Positions 27,704 through 37,711 of a stretch of 64,000 bases of DNA are shown in pieces. The notes below the pieces were generated by a model that was given only the letters and a program-made list of their open reading frames with translations, had not been told where the DNA came from and ran no database searches. Made by a program: the position numbers and the translations under genes. Origin of the DNA: Pseudohongiella sp. (GTDB lineage: Bacteria > Pseudomonadota > Gammaproteobacteria > Pseudomonadales > Pseudohongiellaceae); NCBI GenBank assembly GCA_030651695.1, contig JAUSCD010000012.1, positions 372,001-436,000 on the forward strand. The letters run 5' to 3'. How positions within the stretch are numbered: the first letter of the stretch is position 1; every line of letters begins with the position of its first letter.

Positions 27704-28957
27704 ATGCCGTCAGATACACACAGTAAAACTGTCACCCGTCAGAATAGTAGCCCTGACCTGCCGATTATATTGGTAATAGATGATGACATCATGTTTCAGC
27801 AGCAGGTCAGGTTCATACTGAGCGGACGCTACCTGATGCGGAGTGCACTTAAGGCTGACGCTGACGATCTGTTTACTGACATCAGCGCTGACACCATCAT
27901 ATTGGATCTGAACATGCCCGGTGTAGACGGCGTGTCATTTATCAAGACGATTGCGACACTCGATCCCAAACCAAAGCTTTTGATTGCCAGCGGACATGAT
28001 CTTGCAATACTGGAACTGGCTAAAACCACTGCCATTATGTATGGTCTGTTCCAGACTGAGATTCTGCAGAAACCGCTGAATAAAACAGGTTTATTACGTG
28101 CACTGGCACAATTGGATCGTATGCCTGCCGCACATGACTACGGCAACATAGCGCCGCGGGTTTTTTCTGACGATGACATTCATGCCGGGTTTGTCGCAAA
28201 TCAATTTACTGCGCACTACCAACCTCAGGTCTCCATAGTCTCGGCGGAGGTGACAGGGCTGGAAGCGCTGGCCAGATGGGATCATCCTGATTTCGGCAGA
28301 TTATCTCCGGCTTCGTTTATTGACCAGATCGAAAATTCGCAATACGCCGTGGCTTTTACATTGTTCATTGCTGAGAAAGCTGTTCAGGACACGTTGCAGT
28401 TGGAACTGGATACCGGCATCGCGTTAAAGGTCAGTGTTAATGTGCCGCCCCGGGTTTTGGAGTCGGAGACCCTGATAGAAGAACTCACACGTATTCTGGA
28501 GCACTATGATTTTCCTGCCCACAGATTCCAGTGTGAGATTACGGAAAGAGGGCTTGAGAATCCTGACCCTGTAATCCTGACGTCCATCGCACGTTTGCGA
28601 ATGAAAGGCGTACAGTTTTCTATCGACGACTTTGGTATCGGTCAATCCGGACTTTCAAAATTGAAGTCCCAGGCTTTTGATGAGGTAAAAATAGACCGTT
28701 CTTTTATAAATGACCTGTCCAGCTCCAAAGGGTCACGCTCAATTGTGGAAAGCATTATTCAATTGTCCAGACTGGTAGGTTTCCGCATTGTTGCGGAGGG
28801 TGTTGAAGACAAGCTTACGTTGAAACACAGCAGAATTCTTGGCATTCAAAATGTTCAGGGCTACTACTTCGCCAAACCCATGGCCGCCACAGCTCTTGCA
28901 CAGTGGATTACGGAATGGAACTCACAAGGCAATAAAAGTCGCGAGAAAAATCAATGA
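27704..28957 (+). CDS. response regulator with EAL cyclic-di-GMP phosphodiesterase domain
   Basis: A 417-residue protein. The receiver (about 20-140) has the acidic cluster DDD, phospho-acceptor Asp68 (LDLNMPG), the Ser of IASGH and the Lys of LQKPL. The EAL domain (about 165-405) keeps the catalytic set: EAL in GLEALARW, Asn in VSVNVP, Glu in CEITERG, the DDFGIG pair, Lys in EVKIDRSF and Glu in AEGVE, so it should hydrolyse cyclic-di-GMP. It resembles HnoB-type outputs of H-NOX circuits in Shewanella. The nosP-like gene overlaps its stop as ATGA. Confidence 0.93.
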   Translation: MPSDTHSKTVTRQNSSPDLPIILVIDDDIMFQQQVRFILSGRYLMRSALKADADDLFTDISADTIILDLNMPGVDGVSFIKTIATLDPKPKLLIASGHDLAILELAKTTAIMYGLFQTEILQKPLNKTGLLRALAQLDRMPAAHDYGNIAPRVFSDDDIHAGFVANQFTAHYQPQVSIVSAEVTGLEALARWDHPDFGRLSPASFIDQIENSQYAVAFTLFIAEKAVQDTLQLELDTGIALKVSVNVPPRVLESETLIEELTRILEHYDFPAHRFQCEITERGLENPDPVILTSIARLRMKGVQFSIDDFGIGQSGLSKLKSQAFDEVKIDRSFINDLSSSKGSRSIVESIIQLSRLVGFRIVAEGVEDKLTLKHSRILGIQNVQGYYFAKPMAATALAQWITEWNSQGNKSREKNQ

Positions 28958-30078
28958 AATCACCACACTTTACGTCTGACGGTTCGCTGGAAAGTCTTCA
29001 ACTTCTTTTGCAAAATATGCTGGACCGTGGCAATCCCGACGGCATTGTTATACTCGGTTGCGTTGAAAACGACATTGATGAGGATTGTGCAGACCAATTT
29101 TTCAGACGCATCGAGATACCTGTTGCCGGCGGCCTTTTTCCGGCACTGATTCATGATCAGCACGTCCGAGAGACAGGGTGGTTGGTATATGCCGTTCAGG
29201 GCCAATTATCAGTGAGTTACAGATCCAATATTTCTCAAAATACCAGTAATCCCGGCATCAACAGACAGGCTCTGGCAGTAGCGGTTGACACAGATGCCGA
29301 TATCAGGCTGGTGATAGTGGATGGGCACTCAACCAGTATTTCTTCCTATCTGACAGATGTGTACTCTACCAGTAACGTTACAAGCAAATTTATAGGTGGC
29401 GGTGCAGGCAGCCTGGCAAATGCAACTCAACGCTGCATCATCAGTAACAATGGCCTGGCTCGTGACGCCGCCATTGTAGTACAGGTAGCGAGTGAAGCCG
29501 GCGTAGGCGTTTCACATGGCTGGCGTGCTGCGTCGTCTGTACTTCGGGCAACGTCAACGAGTGGAAGTACCGTGCAAGAACTAAATTTTCGTCCGGCACT
29601 CGAAGTCTACAGCGAAATTATAGAATCAGAATTTAATACAACCATAGATCCCTCGGACCTCATAGCTACTGCCAGCATGTTCCCGCTGGGAATAAGACGA
29701 ATAGGCGGCTCCACGGTTGTTCGCGACCCTATAGCAAGCACCGACACCGGCGGCCTTATTTGTGTCGGCGAGTTTGATGAAAACTGTTTTGTGTATGTAT
29801 TAACGTCCAATATGACAGAGTTGCTGGAATCAACAGCCAGCGCAACCAGGCAGGCCGATGCGGATTTGATAGGACAGGCGGAGCATAAAGTTGTATTTGA
29901 CTGCATTTCCCGTTTCCTGCTGATGAAAGATCAGTTCGACGCTGAGCTCACTATGTTGAGTAGCGGTGGTGTGTCCGTTACCGGCGTACTTTCCATCGGG
30001 GAAATTGCGAGCAGTAGCGACGGCTTCCTCGAGTTTTATAACAAAACAACCGCCATTGTTGCATTTCCAGGGGACTGA
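28954..30078 (+). CDS. nosP: FIST-domain protein, NosP-like nitric oxide sensor
   Basis: A 374-residue soluble protein with FIST_N (about 50-190) followed by FIST_C (about 215-365). Family segments seen include FIGGGAGSLANATQRCI, GVSHGWRA and the C-terminal FLEFYNKTTAIVAF. NosP proteins are FIST-domain haem proteins that bind NO and control an adjacent histidine kinase in Pseudomonas, Vibrio and Shewanella. Here a large hybrid kinase starts four bases downstream, the same arrangement. Haem binding is inferred from the family; FIST proteins can also bind other small ligands such as amino acids. Confidence 0.82.
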   Translation: MKSPHFTSDGSLESLQLLLQNMLDRGNPDGIVILGCVENDIDEDCADQFFRRIEIPVAGGLFPALIHDQHVRETGWLVYAVQGQLSVSYRSNISQNTSNPGINRQALAVAVDTDADIRLVIVDGHSTSISSYLTDVYSTSNVTSKFIGGGAGSLANATQRCIISNNGLARDAAIVVQVASEAGVGVSHGWRAASSVLRATSTSGSTVQELNFRPALEVYSEIIESEFNTTIDPSDLIATASMFPLGIRRIGGSTVVRDPIASTDTGGLICVGEFDENCFVYVLTSNMTELLESTASATRQADADLIGQAEHKVVFDCISRFLLMKDQFDAELTMLSSGGVSVTGVLSIGEIASSSDGFLEFYNKTTAIVAFPGD

Positions 30079-30082
30079 CAAA

Positions 30083-32659
30083 TTGCTGGATATTGAGGTA
30101 GAGGTACTTTTTGAGATCTCGCTTAGCGTTGGGGGTACGCTTGATCTGGAAGCAGGCGCTCATGAGTTTTTAACAAAAAACGTTAAATTACTGAATCGGA
30201 TGGGCGGCGCGGTCGTGCAGGTCTCGGAGGATAACATCCATGTCCTGAGCAGTTTTCCTGAGTCGTTTGTGGACGACATCACCATACACAATTTTCTGAA
30301 TACGTCTGTACAGCAGTCACTGAGCATCCCAGAGCAAAATGCCAGCAGACGGCTGAGTCTCCATGGCAGAGACGTCTGCTGTGATTTTTTCACCATTCCG
30401 GATTTTGGTGTTCTGGTATTGTGTGGAAAACCACTTGATTTGAGCAAAAACTTTGAGGGGAACTTCAGACACATACTGAAAAAGTTTTCTGCTGCCTGTC
30501 ATGCCTGTATTCTGAGCGCGGACAACATGCAGAAGTCCAGAAGGCTTGAACTGGCCACCAAGTCGGCCAGGCTCGGTACCTGGGAACTGGATATCGCCAC
30601 AGGCAACATTCGTATTGACCATAGAATACGGGAACTGATCGGTCTGACAGAAGATCGCTTTGATTATTCGTTGCATGAATTTTTTGACTATGTACACGCT
30701 GATGACAAAGCCACCGTCATCGCACATGTCGGCAATTACATAGCGCAGGAAGTCGACGAGCCGACAGAATACTATTTCCGGATATATCGATCCGACGGAG
30801 AAGTTCGCAAAATTGCTTCCAATGCTATTTTGTTGTTCGACGGCGCCAAAGCCAGCAAACTGGTGGGTGTCAACTACGATGTAACGGAGGAAGAACTGGC
30901 GCTGACGCAATCCATGCATCGCTCGCGTCTGGAAAATCTGCTGGTCTCGATATCATTTGATCTGATAAAGAATCAGTACGATGCATTGGATGAGGTAATC
31001 ACTGCAGCATTGTGTAAAGCAGCTGAATTTGTTGGCGCAGATCGCGCCTACCGGTTTTCTTACGACCTGGAGAGTCAAACTACAAGCAATACCCACGAGT
31101 GGTGTGCAGAAGGGATCACGCCTGAGATTGCCAATTTGCAGAATATCCCTGTTGATGCCATTCGTCTATGGATAACGTCTCACCGCGCGGGTCTGCCATT
31201 TTTTGTAAAAAGCGTGCAAGAGTTGCCACACGGCCATGCCTTGCGTGACATACTTGAGCCACAGGGGATCAAGTCTCTTGTCACTATACCACTGATGCAG
31301 AATGACAACTGTGTAGGTTTTATAGGTTTTGATGCTGTCAACCACGAAAGACTATGGACCGACGTTGATCTGACGTTGTTGAAGTTGCTGGCAGATCTGC
31401 TTGTAAACGCTGACGTTAAACTTAACCATGAGTTACTTATCCGCTCACAGAACTTTGCGTTGACTGAGGCACGTGACCACGCTGAAAAATTGGCTGAGGA
31501 AGCCAATCAGGCGAGCCTGGCTAAATCCCACTTTGTTGCCCGTGTAAGCCACGAAATAAGAACACCACTGCACGCCATTCTCGGCCTCGCGGATCTTGTG
31601 TTGGCGGAATCACCCGCTCCTCAAATTCAACAACTGACCACAACCATCAGGGAGTCCGGTGGAGTTCTGCTTGCACTGATTAATGATGTGCTGGATTTCT
31701 CTAAAGCAGAATCCAATGAGGTGGTTCTGAATGTTGTAGAATTTAGTCTTTCTGAACTGCTTTCGTCTCTGGACTCGATGTTTCGTCCGATGGCCGATAA
31801 AAAGAATCTTCAGTTCAGAATTGTAACTACTCTTGACCAACACACGATCTATAGAGGAGACAAGCTCCGAATACGTCAGATCATGACTAACCTGTTGAGC
31901 AACGCGATCAAGTTTACGTCCGGTGGTTCAATCACAGTTTGTGTAAGCGCGCATTACGACACAGAACAGCGACTGCGGTTTGAAGTCAGTGACACCGGGA
32001 TGGGTATCCCTCAGCAGGATCTGCACAAATTGTTTCAGCCGTTCTTTCAATCATCAAATACCGACTCTCTGATGCTGAGCGGCACCGGACTGGGCTTGAC
32101 GATTTCAAACGCACTGGCTGAGCGCATGAACGGCCGCATCAACGTAGAAAGCGTACAAGGCAAGGGGTCGCGATTTACCTTTGAAGTCCCACTGTTGCAG
32201 CTGAGTTCAGCAAATGTATTGGAGCATCCCCATTCCGGCCGTATCGAAGGCGGGTCGCTGCAGGAAATACGTGTTCTAGTGGCAGAGGACAACCCGGTAA
32301 ACACACAGCTCATCAAGGCCTTCCTTAAAAGCGTCACCCGGAGTCTGGTATGTGTAAGCGACGGACAGCAGGCCTACGAAGCCATCCTGGACGAGGCTGA
32401 CGGTTTTGATGTAATTCTGATGGACTGCAATATGCCGGTCATGGACGGATTTGAAGCATCCAGAGCTATCCGCGCTGCTGAAAAGGGGCGACGGCGCACA
32501 CCCATCATCGCAGTCACCGCAGGGGCGATGGAAGGCGACAAAGCTGAGTGTCTTGCTGCCGGAATGGATGATGTGCTTGCTAAACCATTTGGAAAAAACG
32601 ACTTGCTGGAAATCCTGCAACTCTGGGTAGGTCAGCGCTCCAATACCACAAAGCTGTAA
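30083..32659 (+). CDS. nahK: hybrid histidine kinase beside NosP (PAS-GAF-HisKA-ATPase-REC)
   Basis: The likely start is the TTG at 30083, four bases after the nosP stop with AGGGG upstream, giving 858 residues; the frame stays open into nosP but that part is shadow. An N-terminal helical domain (1-150) is followed by PAS (about 155-272), GAF (about 300-442), HisKA with His490 (SHEIRTPLHA), an ATPase domain (GTGLGLTISN near residue 670) and a receiver with Asp781 (LMDCNMPVMD). No transmembrane helix is present. The position fits a NosP-associated kinase. Like the H-NOX kinase it lacks an Hpt domain. Its 3' end overlaps the convergent folA gene by 28 bases. Confidence 0.88.
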   Translation: MLDIEVEVLFEISLSVGGTLDLEAGAHEFLTKNVKLLNRMGGAVVQVSEDNIHVLSSFPESFVDDITIHNFLNTSVQQSLSIPEQNASRRLSLHGRDVCCDFFTIPDFGVLVLCGKPLDLSKNFEGNFRHILKKFSAACHACILSADNMQKSRRLELATKSARLGTWELDIATGNIRIDHRIRELIGLTEDRFDYSLHEFFDYVHADDKATVIAHVGNYIAQEVDEPTEYYFRIYRSDGEVRKIASNAILLFDGAKASKLVGVNYDVTEEELALTQSMHRSRLENLLVSISFDLIKNQYDALDEVITAALCKAAEFVGADRAYRFSYDLESQTTSNTHEWCAEGITPEIANLQNIPVDAIRLWITSHRAGLPFFVKSVQELPHGHALRDILEPQGIKSLVTIPLMQNDNCVGFIGFDAVNHERLWTDVDLTLLKLLADLLVNADVKLNHELLIRSQNFALTEARDHAEKLAEEANQASLAKSHFVARVSHEIRTPLHAILGLADLVLAESPAPQIQQLTTTIRESGGVLLALINDVLDFSKAESNEVVLNVVEFSLSELLSSLDSMFRPMADKKNLQFRIVTTLDQHTIYRGDKLRIRQIMTNLLSNAIKFTSGGSITVCVSAHYDTEQRLRFEVSDTGMGIPQQDLHKLFQPFFQSSNTDSLMLSGTGLGLTISNALAERMNGRINVESVQGKGSRFTFEVPLLQLSSANVLEHPHSGRIEGGSLQEIRVLVAEDNPVNTQLIKAFLKSVTRSLVCVSDGQQAYEAILDEADGFDVILMDCNMPVMDGFEASRAIRAAEKGRRRTPIIAVTAGAMEGDKAECLAAGMDDVLAKPFGKNDLLEILQLWVGQRSNTTKL

Positions 32660-33132
32660 TCATAAGGATTCGCGCCGGAGGCTGAAAAATCCTCCCGCCC
32701 CAGTTCCTCCCATTGCTCCAGATCGATTTCCGGAAAGTACGCATCACCTTGCACTTCAGCATGCACCTGCGTCATGTACAGACGATCTGCTCTGGGCAGC
32801 GCCAGCGCATAAATTTCTGCGCCTCCCATCACTACTGCTTCTTCAATACCATTGATGATACAAATATTTTCAGCATGACGAATGGCGGCATCCAATGAAT
32901 CCAGTACTTTCACACCTTCAATCTGCAAATCCGGCTGGCGACTGATCACAATATTAGTGCGTCCCGGCAACGGCCGGCCGATCGATTCATAGGTTTTGCG
33001 ACCCATAATAATGGGTTTACCCATGGTGACCTTCTTAAAGTATTTCAGGTCCTCAGGCAGATACCAGGGGAGCGCATTGTTGCGGCCAATCACGCGGTTG
33101 CGTGACATTGCCCAGATCAGCGCCAGCCTCAC
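32632..33132 (-). CDS. folA: dihydrofolate reductase
   Basis: A 166-residue enzyme that reduces dihydrofolate to tetrahydrofolate. It starts at GTG 33132, overlapping the thyA stop. Family residues are clear: the N-terminal [20 protein letters not shown] with the Met20-type loop, the active-site acid in [18 protein letters not shown] and [12 protein letters not shown] for NADPH. It is the last gene of the rppH-ptsP-lgt-thyA-folA run, and its end overlaps the convergent hybrid kinase gene by 28 bases. Confidence 0.97.
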   Translation of the reverse strand: MRLALIWAMSRNRVIGRNNALPWYLPEDLKYFKKVTMGKPIIMGRKTYESIGRPLPGRTNIVISRQPDLQIEGVKVLDSLDAAIRHAENICIINGIEEAVVMGGAEIYALALPRADRLYMTQVHAEVQGDAYFPEIDLEQWEELGREDFSASGANPYDYSFVVLER

Positions 33133-33923
33133 ACTGCCACCGGCGCAGGGATATGGGGGTGTGCCTGATATCCCACAATTTCGAAATCTTCAAATTTGTA
33201 ATCAAAAATTGAATCCGGACGGCGTGTGATCCTGAGCTGAGGCAGCGCCATAAATTCACGACTGAGTTGTAAATGCGCCTGTTCAAGATGATTGCTGTAC
33301 AAATGCGTGTCCCCACCCGTCCAGATAAAATCACCCGGCTCCAGATCACACTGCTGTGCAACCATATGGGTCAAAAGTGCATACGACGCAATGTTAAACG
33401 GCACACCCAGAAAGGTATCTGCTGATCGTTGATAAAGCTGGCACGACAGCTTGCCGTTTGCCACATAAAACTGGAACAGAGAATGGCACGGCGGAAGTGC
33501 CATCTGATCCACATAAGCCGGATTGTAAGCAACTACCATCAGACGACGCGAATCAGGATTCTTCTTGATCTGCGCAATCACATTGCTGATCTGATCCACT
33601 GACTTGCCGTCCGGGGCAGGCCAGGAGCGCCACTGGAAACCATACACCGGGCCGAGATCACCGTTTTCATCGGCCCATTCATCCCAGATCGAGACGCCGT
33701 TTTCTTTCAGATAACGGATATTGGTGTCCCCGGTCAGAAACCACAACAGCTCATGAATAATGGAACGCAGATGCAGCTTTTTGGTGGTCAGCAGCGGAAA
33801 CCCTTTCTGCAGATCAAATCGCATCTGATGACCAAACACGGACAATGTGCCTGTGCCGGTACGGTCTGTTTTGACTGCACCTTCATCCAGAATGCGTTGC
33901 AGAAGTTCATGATACTGTTTCAT
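33129..33923 (-). CDS. thyA: thymidylate synthase
   Basis: A 264-residue enzyme, the same length as E. coli ThyA. It methylates dUMP using methylene-tetrahydrofolate, producing the dihydrofolate that FolA recycles. The catalytic cysteine lies in [11 protein letters not shown], and the nucleotide-binding [18 protein letters not shown] and GDTHLYSNH segments are present. It overlaps both lgt and folA by four bases, so the genes are translationally coupled. Confidence 0.98.
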   Translation of the reverse strand: MKQYHELLQRILDEGAVKTDRTGTGTLSVFGHQMRFDLQKGFPLLTTKKLHLRSIIHELLWFLTGDTNIRYLKENGVSIWDEWADENGDLGPVYGFQWRSWPAPDGKSVDQISNVIAQIKKNPDSRRLMVVAYNPAYVDQMALPPCHSLFQFYVANGKLSCQLYQRSADTFLGVPFNIASYALLTHMVAQQCDLEPGDFIWTGGDTHLYSNHLEQAHLQLSREFMALPQLRITRRPDSIFDYKFEDFEIVGYQAHPHIPAPVAV

Positions 33924-34738
33924 ACCGACCTCTTCGTCTGAGCCTCAGGTGTCTTGCGATATGCGTAAACCATCAGTGCCGCGCCAGCAATAATCATCGG
34001 GACTGAAAGAATCTGCCCCATGGTGAGCCAGTCCAGCGCCACAAACCCCAGCCAGGAATCAGGCTCGCGGAAAAACTCTACAAAGAATCTTTGCACTCCG
34101 TAACCCAGGCCAAACAATCCGGCGACAGCAAAACGCGGACGCGGTTTCGACGAGAACCACCACACTACTGCAAACAACACAACGCCTTCAAGAAATGCCT
34201 GGTACAGCTGGGAAGCATGGCGCGGTAGCTGATCAACATGCGGGAACACCATGCCCCACGACACATCCGTAGGACGGCCCCAGAGTTCACCACCAATAAA
34301 ATTGCCGATGCGGCCAATGCCCAAACCCAGCGGCGCAAATGGAGCAATAAAATCCAGCACATCAAAATAGTTTCTCTTGATGCGGCGCGAATACAGATAA
34401 AACGCCAGCATTACACCGAGAAAACCGCCGTGGAAAGACATACCGCCTTCCCATACCCTCAGGAGCCACACCGGATCAGAAATAAAGCGGTCAAAATTGT
34501 AGAAAACCACCGAACCGACGCGCCCGCCAAGCACAGCACCAAGCGCACCGTAAAAAACCAGATCCGACAATTGGTCATCGGTCCAGCCTTTGGATGCCGT
34601 AGCAATGCCTGTCCGTGTACGATAACGCGCAAGCATCCAACAGGCGCTGAACGCCACAATGTACATGATGCCGTACCAATGTACGGTCAGGGGCCCCAGC
34701 GAGAAAGCAACGGGATCAATATCGGGGTAGGTCAGCAT
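33920..34738 (-). CDS. lgt: phosphatidylglycerol:prolipoprotein diacylglyceryl transferase
   Basis: A 272-residue inner-membrane enzyme with about seven helices. It attaches diacylglycerol to the lipobox cysteine of prolipoproteins. The Lgt signature is [14 protein letters not shown] near residue 140, and HGGFLGV lies before it. The gene lies 9 bases downstream of ptsP and overlaps thyA, the common gammaproteobacterial order. The DUF1499 lipoprotein encoded at 63.3 kb is one probable substrate. Confidence 0.97.
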   Translation of the reverse strand: MLTYPDIDPVAFSLGPLTVHWYGIMYIVAFSACWMLARYRTRTGIATASKGWTDDQLSDLVFYGALGAVLGGRVGSVVFYNFDRFISDPVWLLRVWEGGMSFHGGFLGVMLAFYLYSRRIKRNYFDVLDFIAPFAPLGLGIGRIGNFIGGELWGRPTDVSWGMVFPHVDQLPRHASQLYQAFLEGVVLFAVVWWFSSKPRPRFAVAGLFGLGYGVQRFFVEFFREPDSWLGFVALDWLTMGQILSVPMIIAGAALMVYAYRKTPEAQTKRSV

Positions 34739-34747
34739 GAAAATCTC

Positions 34748-37018
34748 TCATCGGGAAGAGCGCAACAGGCGGTCAACACCGGCATTGTACAGCGCCAGGT
34801 CGACGCAGCGGCGGATACTTTGTGCATCCGTCATCTGCATCACGTCAGCAAGTACTGACTTTGCTGTTTCCAGCGTCATGGCACGGATCACGGCTTTAAC
34901 ACGTAACAAGGTTGAGGCGTTCATCGACAGAATGTCAAAACCCATTGCCATCAGAAGAATTGCGGCACCCGGATCTCCCGCCATCTCACCACAAATACTG
35001 ACCTGCTTACCTTCTGCGTGAGCGCCATCCACAACCTGTTGCAAGGCATACAGTACTGCGGGATGGAATGACGAATAAAGATCCGCCACCCGGGGATTGT
35101 TGCGATCTACCGCCAGCAGATACTGGGTCAGGTCGTTACTGCCCACCGACACAAAATCCACAATCTGGCAAAGCGCTCGGGTCAGATAGACAGCCGCTGG
35201 CAATTCGATCATGACACCAATCGGTGGCATCATCACCTCAAGGCCTTCTTCCTGAAGTTCGCGGAAAGCACGCTTGATAATCTGAATCGCGCTATGAACT
35301 TCCTGCAGATTCGACACCATGGGCAACATGATCTGCAGATTGTTCAGGCCTTCACTGGCACGCAGCATGGCACGCGCCTGGGCGATAAAAATCTCGGGGT
35401 GATCAAGCGTAACCCGGATACCCCGCCAACCGAGAAAGGGGTTTGCCTCTTCAATAGGGAAATATGGCAGAGCTTTGTCGCCGCCCACATCCAGCGTACG
35501 CATGGTGACTTTTTTGGGCGCAAAAGCCTGCAATTGCTCGCGATAAATCGCTGCCTGCTCATCTTCGCTAGGGAAGCGTTCACTCAGCAGGAATGGCACT
35601 TCTGTGCGGAACAGGCCTATGCCCTCGGCGCCGTGATCAAGTGATCTCACCACATCGCTCATCAGACCTGTGTTCACCCATAATCTGACCCGATGATCGT
35701 CAGGGGTAATACAAGGCAGATTGATCAACACTTCCAGGCCGCGAACGAGCTGCTCTTCTTCTTTGATGACTTCGCGGTAACGTACCATCAACTGTTCGGA
35801 AGGATTGCTGTAAACAGTGCCGTTATAACCGTCCACTATCAGCAGGCGGCCATCAAGTTTGCGGTATGGCAGGTCAACGGCGCCCATAACAGTGGGGATG
35901 CCCATGGTGCGCGCCAGAATGGCAACGTGGGAATTCCCTGAGCCTTTGACGGATATAATGCCGACCAGTTTTTCCCGCGGGACCTCCATCAGCATGGACG
36001 GAGCCAGCTCTTCACCGACTAGAATTGTGTTATCCGGGTATTCACGGGGCGTGGCAGCCTCACTTTCCTGGAGGTAAAACAGCACCCGGCTGCAAAGATC
36101 CTTGATGTCCGCTGCGCGCTCGCGCAGATAAGGATCTTTCATTTGCTCAAACGACTTGACGTGGTCGATGGCCACTTCGGCCAGCGCGCCCTGAGCCCAG
36201 TGGCCCTGGCGGATGAGTTCGATCACCTCGCGGCCAAGCGCATCATCATCGAGCATACGCAGATACACTTCGAACAACTCACGCTCTTCCGGGCGCAGCT
36301 GATGCCCAACCGACGCACTGAGCTGGCGAATATCTTCGCGCACTGCTTCCAGCGCAATGTTGAAATCTGCGATTTCCGTCTCGATATCATCAGCCTGTCG
36401 GACTGGGATCAGATTCAGATCAGCCTGCAGGAAAACTACAGCAGCTGTTCCTATAGCAACGCCGGAGGCGCCTGAAATGCCATCAAAACAGGTATCCGAG
36501 CGGCGCTGTCCGGATGGGCTGGTACCCTGAATTGCTCCGGTGGCCTCTGCTGCAGCAATGACACCAGCCAATTGCGCCGACAAAGTAATCAGGAATGCTT
36601 CTTCTCCGGCATCAAAACTGCGTTTTTCCTGATGCTGCACAACAAGGACACCCAACACCTTGCGATGGTGGATGATGGGCACGCCCAGAAAAGAACTGAA
36701 TTGCTCCTCACCAGTCTCCGACAGATAGTGGTAATTGGGGTGTGACTGCGCATCTACCAGATTCACAGGCTCGGCATTGCGCGCCACCAGACCAACCAAG
36801 CCTTCGTCCAGTTGCAGACTGACGTGGCCCACAGATTCTTTACGCAGCCCCTCGGACGCCATCAGCACATGGCAACTGATGTCGGTATCCAACAGATAGA
36901 CAGAACAGACCTGAGTGGTCATAGCTGCGCGCACACGCGAGACGATAACGTCGAGCGCGGACTGCAGGTCCTTGGCGGAATTCACCTCCTGGACAATTTC
37001 TCGCAATCTGTCGAGCAT
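34748..37018 (-). CDS. ptsP: PTS-Ntr phosphoenolpyruvate phosphotransferase (EI-Ntr)
   Basis: A 756-residue protein. A GAF domain occupies about residues 1-150, then the EI N-terminal domain, the phosphohistidine swivel domain (GSGNSHVAILARTMGIPT) and the C-terminal PEP-binding barrel (DVGGDKALPYFPIEEANPFL, and the VSVGSNDLTQYLLAVDR signature). The N-terminal GAF distinguishes PtsP from the sugar-PTS enzyme I. It feeds phosphate to NPr and EIIA-Ntr for nitrogen and potassium control. It lies 30 bases downstream of rppH. Confidence 0.97.
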   Translation of the reverse strand: MLDRLREIVQEVNSAKDLQSALDVIVSRVRAAMTTQVCSVYLLDTDISCHVLMASEGLRKESVGHVSLQLDEGLVGLVARNAEPVNLVDAQSHPNYHYLSETGEEQFSSFLGVPIIHHRKVLGVLVVQHQEKRSFDAGEEAFLITLSAQLAGVIAAAEATGAIQGTSPSGQRRSDTCFDGISGASGVAIGTAAVVFLQADLNLIPVRQADDIETEIADFNIALEAVREDIRQLSASVGHQLRPEERELFEVYLRMLDDDALGREVIELIRQGHWAQGALAEVAIDHVKSFEQMKDPYLRERAADIKDLCSRVLFYLQESEAATPREYPDNTILVGEELAPSMLMEVPREKLVGIISVKGSGNSHVAILARTMGIPTVMGAVDLPYRKLDGRLLIVDGYNGTVYSNPSEQLMVRYREVIKEEEQLVRGLEVLINLPCITPDDHRVRLWVNTGLMSDVVRSLDHGAEGIGLFRTEVPFLLSERFPSEDEQAAIYREQLQAFAPKKVTMRTLDVGGDKALPYFPIEEANPFLGWRGIRVTLDHPEIFIAQARAMLRASEGLNNLQIMLPMVSNLQEVHSAIQIIKRAFRELQEEGLEVMMPPIGVMIELPAAVYLTRALCQIVDFVSVGSNDLTQYLLAVDRNNPRVADLYSSFHPAVLYALQQVVDGAHAEGKQVSICGEMAGDPGAAILLMAMGFDILSMNASTLLRVKAVIRAMTLETAKSVLADVMQMTDAQSIRRCVDLALYNAGVDRLLRSSR

Positions 37019-37048
37019 ATGGGATGGTGCTCAGGCGTCCGGGACGCC

Positions 37049-37537
37049 TTATGAATTGATAAAACGGTTCAGGGGCTTGACCAATTGTTTCAGCGCCTGG
37101 CGATATACCTCACGCTTGAACTCGATCACCTGACTCAGCGGATACCAGAAACTGACCCATTGCCAGTCATCAAACTCCGGCGATACATGCTGGTTGGACA
37201 GACAGATACGCGACTCGTCTCCACGCAAACCCAACAAAAACCACTTCTGCTTCTGGCCTATACAGACCGGATTGGAATTTTGTCTTATGTAGTGTCGGGG
37301 CAGCTGATAATACAGCCAGTCCCGCGTACTGGAGAGGATTTCCACGTCCCTGGCTTCAAGCCCGACTTCTTCTTTTAATTCCCTGTACATAGCCTGCTGA
37401 AGACGCTCGCCATGACGGATGCCACCCTGCGGGAACTGCCAGGCATCCTGACCAATACGTTTGGCCCACATCACCTGACCTTTCTGGTTGCAGATGATAA
37501 TACCGACATTCGGCCTGAAACCTTCAGCATCGATCAT
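37049..37537 (-). CDS. rppH: RNA pyrophosphohydrolase
   Basis: A 162-residue Nudix enzyme that removes pyrophosphate from the 5' end of mRNA and so opens it to decay. The start [15 protein letters not shown] matches the family. The Nudix box is [20 protein letters not shown] with the catalytic glutamates. It is the first gene of the rppH-ptsP-lgt-thyA-folA operon and faces away from the HAD phosphatase gene. Confidence 0.97.
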   Translation of the reverse strand: MIDAEGFRPNVGIIICNQKGQVMWAKRIGQDAWQFPQGGIRHGERLQQAMYRELKEEVGLEARDVEILSSTRDWLYYQLPRHYIRQNSNPVCIGQKQKWFLLGLRGDESRICLSNQHVSPEFDDWQWVSFWYPLSQVIEFKREVYRQALKQLVKPLNRFINS

Positions 37538-37668
37538 GTGGTATCCCGGGTCTCTTGTGATTTGGCTTTCGACAGGTGAGCATTCGTCCGAATACTGGTC
37601 TTATGGCAGCATTGACAGCTCCGCATTGTTTCACAAATTCGCGCAGCAAAAAAGCGCGACTCTCAGGT

Positions 37669-37674
37669 TATAAT
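37669..37674 (+). promoter_or_regulatory. candidate -10 box (TATAAT) of the HAD phosphatase gene
   Basis: A perfect TATAAT lies 38 bases before the start of the HAD gene. No convincing -35 box lies 16-18 bases upstream. Confidence 0.45.
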
Positions 37675-37711
37675 CGCCCGCTTTCAACCTTACCCTCCGG
37701 ATAATTTGAAT

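Noticed and set aside
34238-34858. 206-codon open frame on the plus strand
   Set aside because: Antisense to lgt and the end of ptsP; no ribosome site.
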